Positions 53,376-63,659 of a DNA stretch of 64,000 nucleotides are shown here, piece by piece; within the stretch, counting starts at the first letter, position 1; each line of letters starts with the position of its first letter. The stretch comes from Tubulanus polymorphus. Taxonomy: Eukaryota; Nemertea; Palaeonemertea; Tubulaniformes; Tubulanidae. Below the pieces are notes generated by a model. The model made no database searches, was not told the DNA's origin, and saw nothing but the letters and a program-made list of their open reading frames with translations. A program made the position numbers and the translations under genes. Location of the stretch: positions 15,036,001-15,100,000 of the forward strand of contig NC_134025.1 of the NCBI RefSeq assembly GCF_964204645.1, given 5' to 3'.

Positions 53376-53419
53376 TAAGAAGCATAAGACAATTAAAAGA
53401 ATAAGAAATAAAATATAGC

Positions 53420-55020
53420 TGCAAAGCAGCGATAACGGGTTTTCTGCACAGTCTTAGAATCCTGTTCAACGGTGGATTTCAACAAAGCATTTGATAAGGC
53501 TCAACATCAGCCATTACTGAACAGGCTATTAGGAAACAGTATCAATGATAGGTCCCCCAAATGGCACAGCAGTTATCTCTGAACGGAAACTTGTAACCGA
53601 AATCAACGGAACTTTTCATCTTGGAATGAGACGGTCTAACTAGTGGAGTCACGCAAGGTAGTATCCTAAGGCTGTTCGAATATCACGGATACCGGACACC
53701 GGACACCTAAATACCGGATACTCGAGATTGCGGAGTATATAGCGCATCGGGTCTAATGATCAGCGGTAAACGGCAGTTCGTGTGAGATCTAGTAGAAGAA
53801 TAAAAGGCCTATATTATTTTCATAATACATCGGTTTATGCTTTTCAAGTACAGTAGCATACAAATGTTACCGGTTTAGACAATTCAATACCGATTTATTG
53901 CTTCCGAGTAATAACACGATTACATACGACAGACACGGTAACACACAGTGGACAGAAAATATTTTTTATCATTCTGCCAATTTGAACGGATTACCGAATA
54001 GACCGTTACCGTTTTGGGCAGAGCTACTGTACAATACAAAATATCTTTATCATTCAGTTTCACGAAGAAGGCCATTTTAATCAAGTTAAGCGTTATTGAC
54101 GATCTATATTTTCATGATCTTTAGAATCAAATTTAACATCAGGGTAAATAGTCACTTCGAACTATGGTAGGAACCGGTATTCGACGAACTGATTTTTGAA
54201 GGTTATACTCAAACAATTGGTGTCCAGTGGTGTTGATTTTCGACGACCGCCATGGACTCAATTTCATTTTTAGGGACATCGTGATTGAGAATGAAATGTA
54301 GACATATCGTCCAATAAATAGAATATACCGAATATTCTCCTCCATAAAATAAGAAAACGAATTTTTATTCTTTGTTTGTAAATACTTGTATTTCATTGGT
54401 GTTCAGCTCAACTATTCCATCGTAAATCAACAAAATGTACAGATCTTTAAAACAAACTTTATTAGAAGGAACTTTAGAACTGCCAGACTCGCTTATGGCC
54501 TTCCAACTTGAGATATAGGGCCTAGCAGCACTCAGTCCTATTAATGAAAGGATTTTACAGAAAAACCAAAAAGGGCCACCAATACATATCCATCACCGGT
54601 GAAGTAAGATAATAAAAAATGAATATAACGTTTAACTTCACCTAACTAAAGAAAAACAGTATTCAGAAAGAAATATGTATAATATTGAGATCGATGATGA
54701 CACTAAAAACGTGAAAGCAGGCTGTATATTAAGACAAATAAGTTGGGTAGCCGCTGTAACAATTTGACATAAATGAATTGTGTGTCGCGGCAGTACTACT
54801 TACAACAGCACGGAAACGAATCCTTAGACCCGACGCGCTATATACTCCGCAATCTCGAGTATCCGGTATCCGGTATTTAGGTGTCCGGTATCCGGTATCC
54901 GTGATATTCGAACAGCCGTATCCTAAGTCGTCTTCTGTTTAATGTCCTGACAAATGACATACACAGTAATCCAAAATATACCAGACTGAGTAAATTTCCA
55001 AAACAACCTTAACACACTGT
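53420..55020 (+). pseudogene. LINE-like reverse transcriptase relic, split by a transposon
   Basis: The left part (to 53669) reads VDFNKAFDKAQHQPLLNRLL, then GVTQGSIL. The right part (from 54927) continues with SRLLFNVLTNDIHS. These are the DF.KAFD and G..QGS.LS.LLF motifs of non-LTR reverse transcriptases. Removing the transposon and one 9-bp repeat rejoins the motif. The relic is short and contains stops. It ends at the satellite block. Confidence 0.75.
53670..54917. mobile_element. Non-autonomous DNA transposon, MULE-like
   Basis: Terminal inverted repeats of about 85-90 bp start GGCTGTTCGAATATCACGGA and contain ACCGGA.ACCGG repeats and CTCGAGATTGCGGAGTATAT. The 9-bp duplication GTATCCTAA (53661-53669 and 54918-54926) and the long arms suit Mutator-like elements. 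The 1,248-bp interior has no transposase. It interrupts a reverse-transcriptase motif. Confidence 0.85.
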
Positions 55021-55034
55021 TCGACCAAAAACTT

Positions 55035-55245
55035 AATGTTCCGATAAAACCAAAATAATGAATTGTCGCGGGCGATAAAACCACAATAATGAATTGTCGC
55101 GGGCGTTAAAACCAAAATATTGAATTGTTGCGGGCGATAAAACCAAAATAATGAATTGTCGCGGACGACAAAAACAAACTATTGAATTGTTGCGTGCGAC
55201 AAAACCAAAATAATGAATTGTCGCGGGCGACAAAACCAAACTAGG
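55035..55245. repeat. 30-bp minisatellite, short block
   Basis: About seven units of the type AATGAATTGTCGCGGGCGA followed by YAAAACCAAAAT. Confidence 0.95.
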
Positions 55246-55299
55246 GGTCCAGGGACACCATGCTCACTTGGGCAGTGGTTTCAAATGCTCAACAATCTA

Positions 55300-56060
55300 A
55301 CAATTTCAATACATAACGCCCTCTAGTGACCATATACAAAAACCAATGACCTTGAAACCCACCACAATTAAAGAACATGTGAGCAGCTATGATTTTGTAA
55401 TTGATTGTGATAACAAAATATGCCTCGTTACCAATTTAATATGGAAATACTAAGTTATTCTACTATTCAACGCCCCCTGGTGACCATATGCAAAACCCAA
55501 TGACCTTAAAACTCACCACAATCGTAGTACATGTCATGAAATACAACTTTGCAATTGATCATAGTAACAAAATATGCCTAGGTACCAATCTAATAAGGAA
55601 ATACTAAGCCATTCTACTATTCAGCGCCCCCTGGTGACTATATGGAATAACTAATGTCCTTAAAAACTCACCACAATCATAGACGATGTCATGAACTACA
55701 ACTTTGCAATGGATCATGGTAACAAACTATGCCTAGGTACCAATCTAATAAGGAAAAACTAAGCTTTTCTACTATTCAACGCCCCCTGGTGACTATATGG
55801 AATAACTAATGTCCTTAAAAACTCACCACAATCATAGACGATGTCATGAACTACAACTTTGCCATTGATCATGGTAACAAAATATGCCTTGGTACAAATA
55901 TAATATAGCGATACTAAGTTATTGTATTATTCAACGCCCCCTGATGGACACATACAAAAACCAATGACCTTGAAGCTCACCAAAATCATGGAACACGTTA
56001 TGGGCTACAACTTTCCAATTGAATATAGTAACACAATATGCTTAGGTATCAATTAATTGT
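55300..56060 (+). repeat. Tandem repeats of about 154 bp with CTCF-like core
   Basis: Five units spaced 153-155 bp each contain CGCCC(C/T)CT(G/A)GTGAC (at 55318, 55471, 55625, 55780; the fifth at 55935 is CGCCCCCTGATGG), then CCAATGACCTT/CTAATGTCCTT, CTCACCACAATC and ATGCCTAGGTACCAA. The inverse of the core, GTCACCAGGGGGCG, is close to the animal CTCF consensus. Confidence 0.85.
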
Positions 56061-56394
56061 GGAAAAACTTTTTCCCACCTACGAATGAGTACTGATGACA
56101 CCATGATGGCCGCCAATTGCGTCATAATTGGCTGATCAAAAATACCTGTTCCAGGTATAAAACATCCCTCTCTAAAGAATATCCATCAGCAATTGCAATG
56201 AGAAATGGCAAACCAGAAGGAATCTACAGGACCTAGAATTCAGGCCAAAATTGACATTTTTGGGCACTAAAAAGGTCATAGGACGGCCATCTTGAGTCAG
56301 ATCGACCCAATTTTCTTATGCTGATGGGCCTTTGGTAGATTCAAATATAAACGAAAGATCAAGGTAATTGATCAAAGTGTCTTCAAAATTTTCT

Positions 56395-58300
56395 TTGGGC
56401 GACAAAACCAAAATAATGAATTGTCGCGGGCAATAAAACCAAAATAATGAATTGTCTCATGCAACAAAACCAAAATAATGAATTGTCGCGGGCAATAAAA
56501 CCAAAATAATGAATTATCGCGGGCGATAAAACCAAAATATTGAATTGTCGCGGGCGATAAAACCAAAATATAAAACCAAAATAATGAATTGTCGCGGGCG
56601 TCAAAACCAAAAGAAGAATTGTCGCGGGCGACAAAACCAAAATAATGAATTGTCGCTGGAGATAAAACCAAAGTAATGAATTCTCGTGGGCGATAAAACC
56701 AAAATATTGAATTGTCGCGAGCGACAAAACCAAACTAATGAATTGTCGCGGGCGTCAAAACCAAAGAAAGAATTGTGGGGGCAACAAAACCAAAATAATG
56801 AATTGTCGGGCGACAAAACCAAAATGGTGAATTGTCCAGGCGACAAAACCAAAATGGTGAATTGTCGCGGGCGACAAAACCGAAATAATGAATTGTCGCG
56901 GGCGATAAAACCAAAATGATGAATTGTTTCGGGCGATAAAACCAAAATATTGAATTGTCGCGGGCGACAAAAACAAAACATTGAATTGTCGCGGGCGACA
57001 AAACCAAACTATTGAATTGTCGCGGGCGACAAAACCAAAAAAAGAATTGTCGCGGGCGACAAAACCAAAATGGTGAATTGTCGCGGGCAACAAAACCAAA
57101 AAAAAATTGTCGCGGACGACAAAAACAAAATATTAAAAAAAAATAATGAATTGTCTCGGGCGACAAAACCAAAAAGAAGAATTGTCGCGGGCGACAAAAC
57201 CAAAATAATGAATTGTCGCTGGAGATAAAACCAAAGTAATGAATTGTCGCGGGTGATAAAACCAAAATATTGAATTGTCGCGGGCGACAAAACCAAACTA
57301 ATGAATTGTCGCGGGCGACAAAACCAAAAAAAGAATTGTCGGGGCGACAAAACCAAAATAATGAATTGTTGCGGGCGATAAAACCAAAATAATGAATTGT
57401 CGCGGGCGACAAAACCAAAATGGTGAATTGTCGCGGGCGACAAAACCAAAAAAATGAATTGTCGCGGGCGATAAAACCGTAATAATCAATTGTCGCGGGC
57501 GATAAAACCAAAATAATGAATTATCGCGGGCGACAAAACCAAAATAATGAATTATCACGGGCCATAAAACCAAAATATTGAATTGTCGCGGGTGACAAAA
57601 CCAAAAGAAATTGTCGCGGGCGACAAAAACAAAATATAAAACCAAAATAATGAATTGTCGCGGGCGATAAAACCAAAATAATGAATTATCGCGGGCGACA
57701 AAACCAAAATAATGAATTATCGCGGGCGATAAAACCAAAATATTGAATTGTCACGGGCGGCAAAACCAAAAAAAATTGTCGCGGGCGACAAAAACAAAAT
57801 ATAAAACCAAAATAATGAATTGTCGCGGGCGACAAAACTAAAAAGAAGGATTGTCGCGGGCGACAAAACCAAAATAATGAATTGTCGCTGGCGATAAAAC
57901 CAAAGTAATGAATTGTCGTGGGCGATAAAACCAAAATATTGAATTTTTCGCGGGCGACAAAACCAAAATATTGAATTGTCGCAGGCGACAAAATCAAAAT
58001 CAAAATCATTGTTTTCACAAAACCAAAAAAAAAAAATTGTTGCGGGCGACAAAACCAAAGAAAAATTGTCGCGGGCGACAAAAACAAAATATAAAACCAA
58101 AATAATGAATTGTCGCGGGCGACAAAACTAAAAAGAAGGATTGTCGCGGGCGACAAAACCAAAATAATGAATTGTCGCTGGCGATAAAAGCAAAGTAATG
58201 AATTGTCGTGGGCGATAAAACCAAAATATTGAATTTTTCGCGGGCGACAAAACCAAAATATTGAATTGTCGCGGGCGACAAAATCAAAATCATTGTTTTC
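56395..58300. repeat. 30-bp minisatellite, long block
   Basis: Roughly sixty units of about 27-31 bp. Most contain TGTCGCGGGCGACA, a near-palindrome with a 6-bp stem, followed by AAACCAAAATAATGAAT. Larger duplications are visible (for example 57780-57990 and 58070-58290). The long minus-strand open frames over this block are repeat artefacts. Confidence 0.95.
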
Positions 58301-58889
58301 TTGCGTTATTTTATTTTTTGTCGTTTTGTCGTAATGTCGCCCTCGTTTGCATATTCGTGTTTTTTATCGTATCAGCCACCATACTTAAGCCTTAAGGTCG
58401 CGTAAAACTCGATAAACACTTCAAGCGACACAGCGAACGATCTCCTTTCCTCCACAGCGAACGCTTACTCCGAATGTCAAGTGTGAGTCCAGCCTACGGA
58501 TAGGAGTGTGTTGTATACTTGTATTTAGTAAATACCTTGTGGATTTGACAATGATCGGTATGTACTGTAGGAAATATAGAGTATTGATGGTATTGATATA
58601 GAGGTTGAAGCCCGCGGCCGAATAAAGTAATATATTTCTTTATTTTGATACCTCGTCGACATAACAGCTTTTCTCCGTTATATCTCTTGTTTAGTTTAGG
58701 CCTACGACTCCCCGGTACACTTATGATTTATCATAGTAAATACACGGTTAATTTGGTAAAGAAAAATAGGTATTGCTAAACTAACTGCTTGACGCCCGCA
58801 GCCAAATCACTGGTAGTTATAAATTAATTTGTACTCGATTTGATTCTCATGATGGGGAGAAACTCGCAGCTGATCCCCGGAACGACGAT
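58301..58889. other. Unassigned DNA before P3
   Basis: No gene recognised. GGAACGACGAT immediately precedes the P3 end at 58890. The other P3 end is outside the window, so a target duplication cannot be tested. Confidence 0.4.
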
Positions 58890-59293
58890 AGTAATAGGGA
58901 ATATCTTGTTTCAGGCCAAAGGTCGAACGGTCGAGTTCATTAAAAAACAAAACATTAAAATTAATTTAAAACTATAATATATTTTCATAACCGTGTGCAT
59001 TTTATATTAAAACTAAATATTTATTCTAAGATATCAATAACCTAAAAAGCATATTGTATTAAATCAATTGGTCGCTCCACTTCGCTACCGCTCCGCTCCG
59101 CGACCAATTGATTTATTTACAATACACAAATTCATATAATCAAATATATTTAAATAATAATAATTATTCTATTATTCAACTGAAATACACACGGTTATGA
59201 AAACATATTATAGTTTTAAATTACTTTTAATATATGTTTCTAATGAACTCGACCATTCAACCTTTAACCTGAAACAAGATATTCCCTATTACT
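58890..59293. repeat. P3 terminal palindrome
   Basis: 404 bp from AGTAATAGGGAATATCTTGT to ACAAGATATTCCCTATTACT, with the same central CAATTGGTCG...CGACCAATTG tip as P1 (59065-59110). The outer arm has GGCCAAAGGTCGA, the inner arm GGTTAAAGGTTGA. Confidence 0.95.
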
Positions 59294-59373
59294 CTTAAAA
59301 TATTCATATAAATGAATAACATTTAAATCATTGAACTTCTAATATCAATTTTAATAAAAAATTTAGTATTAAA

Positions 59374-59610
59374 ATGGAAGCAAATAAGTACTACTGTCCA
59401 ACATGTAATATCAATATAGATAAATCCCAAAATGCAAGACACAATAAAACTAAAACACATTTAGAGAATAAATTGAAACTAGAATATTTACAGTTATATT
59501 CAGAACAGTTAACAAAAGCAAAGAAATTTATTGAATTATGGAATAATGATCCAAATAATGAACAATACGTTGAGGATCCGATGTTTATACTAGAACATGA
59601 TTCTATTTGA
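59374..59610 (+). pseudogene. Polymerase B start fused to HNH end
   Basis: The frame starts like polymerase B (MEANKYYCPTCNIN..., 38 codons), then switches after KLEY into the HNH C-terminus (LQLYSEQLTKAKKF...NEQYVED) and ends in unrelated codons. The join brings the polymerase end of the element next to the HNH end. It is a deletion or recombination scar and unlikely to be functional. Confidence 0.8.
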
Positions 59611-60309
59611 GCCTATATACATTCAATGTACAGAGCTATGGAATAAATCTATAAATTCACAGCTGTTACAGCTGTTACTATGACGCCGAGACTTATGACT
59701 CATTATTACAAACGTGCAGAGAGAGAACACTCTAGAACCGGAACCAGATGACGTGGCAAGAAATGAATATACGCTGTAATATTGTGCTCAGGATATTCTA
59801 TCTTTCGAAACGAAATTAGGAGTTTATAGTTTACAATTATAAATCTAAATGTAAGTACTGTTTGTTGTAGTTATTAAGGCTATTAAATATGAAACTTTTA
59901 GATATATTTAAGTGTATTTAGTATATCTTTTAGATGGCTAGAGTTGCCGCTAATATCTTTTAGATCAATAAAACGCCATACACATCAAGAAGTGATAGAG
60001 AAACTGAAGATACTCTTTCTGACTGAGGAATCAACAACAATGGATATCAAACCAATAGAATCACCAAAAGATCGAAGAAGAAATATAATAATTTCAAAAA
60101 CATTAAGACTCCAATGATTAAGTTTAACATTTGTTGATATAGTTAAATATTTACCAGCAATTGAAAAAATGTTTGTAATTATAAATTGTATTTATAGAAA
60201 TCAAATGATGTATTGGAAGAAATGACTGAACATATTTGTATAATATATTGTGTAAATCTGTTTGGTGAATTTTTATGTTCAGTCGTTTCAATAATAAATA
60301 TATAATTAT

Positions 60310-60480
60310 GATTAACGCATGCGCATTAAGCAAAAGCGCGCATGAATGCGCGGTTTTACCTAGTGCGAACACGTTTTGATATTTTATATCGGTCGTTTCT
60401 ATTTTACAGAATTTACAGAATGAATATATAATTATGATAAACGCATGCGCATTGATCCAAACCGGGCCTGAATGCGCGGT
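60310..60480 (+). promoter_or_regulatory. ACGCATGCGC module upstream of the P3 rightward genes
   Basis: ACGCATGCGC at 60315 and 60441, each followed by ATT..., CAAAA or CAAAC and GAATGCGCGG. It corresponds to 13170-13480 in P1 and contains NRF1-like cores. Confidence 0.5.
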
Positions 60481-60623
60481 TTTGCCCAGTGGTATTATTT
60501 AGATATCAAGGAATCGAAACACTTTATCAAAAGCAGCGAGGAATGAAAAAGGATGACGTTGGTTGAAGAAATGGAAGAGGATTCTAAAATATTAACCAAT
60601 TTAATAAAAAATACGTATAATAA

Positions 60624-61298
60624 ATGGAACCAGAACAACCACAAATTATCAATATTACAAATAACACTGGTGTTATAAATATATATTACAAGAAGTGTTC
60701 TAAGTGTGAATTAGATAAATCATTAACAGAATTTAGTAAGCGTAAGATTAGCAAAGATGGTTTTCAATATTGTTGTAAAACTTGTACTAAACTATATACC
60801 AAACAATATCGAGAAGATAATATAGAACATTATAATTATTATATGGCAGAATATATGAGAGAAAGATATCAAACAGATCTTAATTTTAGATTGAAACAAT
60901 GTTTAAGATCTAGATTAACACAATTATTCAACAAAGAAACACATTCAGAAACGCTATCTAATCTATTGGGTTGTTCAGATGAATTTCTCAAATCATGGAT
61001 TATATTTCAATTCGATGATAAAATGAATATAGATAATTATGGGGATTATTACCATATTGATCACGTGTTACCAATATCTAAATTTAACATGAATGATGAA
61101 TACAATAAAAAACTTATTTGGAATTGGAAGAATTTAAGACCTTTAGAAAAGAAAGAAAATCAAATCAAATCTGATAAACTAGATTTTCAGTTATATTTGG
61201 ATCAATTAGATAAAGCAAAGACATTCATTGATCAATGGAACAATATTCCAAATAATGAACAATACGTTGAGGAATTTGATATCAAGGATCCGAAATGA
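60624..61298 (+). CDS. Polinton HNH-type protein, intact
   Basis: 224 residues. The N-terminal zinc ribbon (KCSKCELDK, then CCKTCTKLY, residues about 21-55) is followed by a helical region (LKQCLRSRLTQLFNKETHSE). Then come LLGCSDEFLKSWI and the HNH-like core YYHIDHVLPISKFN (about 144-157) with WNWKNLRPL...ENQIKS. This layout matches HNH nucleases of phages and large viruses. In a Polinton it could act in replication or as a selfish nuclease; that is open. P1 and P2 copies lack the core. It is the first gene of the block, 300 bp ahead of the next. Confidence 0.8.
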   Translation: MEPEQPQIINITNNTGVINIYYKKCSKCELDKSLTEFSKRKISKDGFQYCCKTCTKLYTKQYREDNIEHYNYYMAEYMRERYQTDLNFRLKQCLRSRLTQLFNKETHSETLSNLLGCSDEFLKSWIIFQFDDKMNIDNYGDYYHIDHVLPISKFNMNDEYNKKLIWNWKNLRPLEKKENQIKSDKLDFQLYLDQLDKAKTFIDQWNNIPNNEQYVEEFDIKDPK

Positions 61299-61604
61299 CT
61301 TATCTGGACAGTTATAGTTACTGCTCCTAATAGATAAACAAAAGTAGTGAGATAATCTAAATCCTAATTTAAATAAAAAGTATTTAAAAAACAATAACTT
61401 CAACTAGCTAGTGAATTCTATTATATTTTGAATACTTTCTTTTTAAAAAGAGAATACTTTATATTTTGAATAGATCCGAATAGAAATTCTTTAAATTCAA
61501 ATAGCTAGTATCAGTAGTCAATACTAGAGTTCTTTAACTTTAACTATCTAGTATCATTTGAAGAATACTTATAATATTTTTTTTGCTTTTTTTCTCTAAT
61601 ATAA

Positions 61605-62207
61605 ATGTCAAAGAAATCTAATAAGAATAGTATTGATATTGAAAAGACATTAGATGATTTAGGTATAAGTGATAATAAAGATACAGTTGTTTCTAATTCT
61701 ATTCAAGTTAATAACAATATAGATTATGAATACTATTTATATTGTAAGCATCATCTAGAACTATTGATTGCCAGTGGAAAATCTAAGGATTTCTTGGGAA
61801 AAATAATAACTTTTCAAGAATTAGATGCTATGAAACCCGATAAAGTAATAAAATATTTTAAGATTTATGAAGAGTCAAGATTAGCTAGAATAAATGATTC
61901 TATTTCAAATGGTATTGTCAAATGTTATTCTAAGTTATGTAACCGGTTAATACCAATTGATGATGAAAATAAATTATATAATGATTTGAAAAATGACTAC
62001 TTAGTTATGACTGAATTACAAAAATGGGTGGGATATGCTTCATTTCAATTAGGATCGGTTATGACATTAATTTCTACTGGTGTCATAACATTTTCGAATA
62101 TCAAGCCTATGGAATATAAATCAGGTAAGAATGAAACAGATGTACTACAACCAAACGTCGAAACAGAAAATGAATCAGAACAAAAATTAACTAAAATAAA
62201 TGAGTGA
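61605..62207 (+). CDS. Polinton conserved helical protein, intact
   Basis: 200 residues. The acidic N-terminus is followed by an all-helical body (ITFQELDAMKPDKVIKYFKI, then DDENKLYNDLKNDYLVMTEL) and a C-terminal hydrophobic segment (GSVMTLISTGVITFS, about 153-167). It resembles an uncharacterised protein commonly next to the Polinton integrase. The start is preceded by CTCTAATATAAATG. The end overlaps the next gene by 8 bases (ATAAATGAGTGA). The P1 copy has a 49-bp deletion and the P2 copy a stop. Confidence 0.75.
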   Translation: MSKKSNKNSIDIEKTLDDLGISDNKDTVVSNSIQVNNNIDYEYYLYCKHHLELLIASGKSKDFLGKIITFQELDAMKPDKVIKYFKIYEESRLARINDSISNGIVKCYSKLCNRLIPIDDENKLYNDLKNDYLVMTELQKWVGYASFQLGSVMTLISTGVITFSNIKPMEYKSGKNETDVLQPNVETENESEQKLTKINE

Positions 62208-62571
62208 TGGAGTTAAGAAAAAGGCTAGATCCGAGAAACAAATTAAATGGGCAAGAGAATTAGGTAAAAGATCTTCAGAATTAAAAAAAGCTAAGAAAAA
62301 GAAATTAACTGATATAAATGAATCACAGACTTTATCTGATATTAATTCAAATAATAATCCATCTAATTCTTCTAATGCTGGAAGTAATAATTACTTATAT
62401 ATTACAATTGGATTAGTAACAGTTATTATATTATCCGGTGTAATATATAAATCAAAATTCAAATCTGATGATAACAATAATGATTCCAATGACAATAAAC
62501 CTATCATACCAGAAAATAAGTCAAATCATAAAGCCATTGAAACTAAATCTAAATTATTATTAATGGATTAA
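62200..62571 (+). CDS. Small basic membrane protein, intact
   Basis: 123 residues, nearly identical to P1 14982-15350: a basic arm (KKKARSEKQIKWARELGKRS), a linker, one membrane span (YLYITIGLVTVIILSGVIY, about 65-83) and a polar tail. It ends 6 bases before the integrase start. Confidence 0.75.
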   Translation: MSDGVKKKARSEKQIKWARELGKRSSELKKAKKKKLTDINESQTLSDINSNNNPSNSSNAGSNNYLYITIGLVTVIILSGVIYKSKFKSDDNNNDSNDNKPIIPENKSNHKAIETKSKLLLMD

Positions 62572-62577
62572 AATAAG

Positions 62578-63659
62578 ATGAAAAAAGAACAATATTTAAG
62601 AGATTTATATTATAACCCAGAAAGTGAAGTATCATATTCTAACGTTTCAGAATTATGGAATAAAATTAAATCTGATAATAGTGATATAAAATATAGTGAA
62701 TTAAAATCATGGTTACAAAACCAACCAACATATCAAATCCACAAGAAAATGGATAAAACTTATTTAACAAGAAAAGTTATGGTTTCATATATCGATCAAC
62801 AATGGCAAGCAGATTTAATTGACATGAAGAACGTAGAAGAATACAACTAAGGATATTTCTGGATACTGAATGTTATAGACATATTCAGTAGATACGCATG
62901 GTCAATTCCAATCAAAAATAAAACTGGAAAGTAACAAATGCTTCTAAATCTATATTTAAAGAAGCTATTCCAGATAAGATACAATTTGATGAAGGTAAGG
63001 AATTCTATAACAAACATTTTAAAAAACTATTATCTGATAACGATGTAGATTATTTTTCAACACACTCAGATAAAAAAGCATCTATTATAGAAAGGTTTAA
63101 TAAAACATTGAAAACTAGAATGTGGAAATATTTTACTGCTAATGAAACATATAAATATATCGATGTGTTAGATGATTTAGTGAAAGGTTATAATAATTCT
63201 AAACATAGTTCTATAAATATGAAACCTATACAAGCTAGAAAAGAAGATAATTCGGAAATAGTTTGGAATAATTTATATGGTGCGTTTGTTACACATGATT
63301 TCGGTGAACCTAGATTCAAAATTGGACAACACGTTAGAATATCTAAATATAGAAAAACATTTTATAAAGGTTATACCCCTAATTTTACTGAAGAAATATT
63401 TAAAATTAAAAAGATAATATTAACTAAACCTTTTGTTTATAAATTAGAAGATCTAAAAGATGAAGAAATATTAGGTTATTTCTATGAACAAGAATTATCA
63501 CTTGTACCAAATCCAGATGAAATAGAATATAAAATAGAAAAAGTATTGAAAACAAAAACTCTTAAAGGAAAAAAGTATTCTTTGGTGAAATATAAAGGAT
63601 ACGATGATAAATTTAATGAATGGATTCTATCTAGTAAAATCAAAAGAATAAATGAATAA
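62578..63659 (+). pseudogene. INT: P3 integrase, inactivated
   Basis: Same protein as P1 15357-16475. A nonsense change (AAA to TAA after EEYN) at 62848-62850 and a 4-base deletion near 62927 break it between the first and second catalytic Asp. The sequences around the second Asp and the Glu, and the chromodomain (63540-63659), are otherwise preserved. The segment around residue 35 is the shorter form (NSDIKYSELK). Confidence 0.92.

Larger units (their letters stand above)
52593..53412 (+). mobile_element. Polinton P4, polymerase-end stub
   Basis: A terminal palindrome (52593-52786), subterminal sequence shared with P1 (TTTCAATATTTATATTTGTA...GTGTGATTGAAATAATTCAT at about 52917-52997) and the start of polymerase B. 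The copy is cut off at about 53412, where a LINE-like reverse-transcriptase relic begins. Confidence 0.85.

Noticed and set aside
56372-58293. Long overlapping minus-strand open frames (up to 258 codons) over the satellite block
   Set aside because: They are produced in several frames by the stop-free 30-bp repeat and have no codon structure or domain beyond the repeat itself.
55035-58300. Possible CRISPR-like array
   Set aside because: Units are contiguous without unique spacers and the context is an animal genome.
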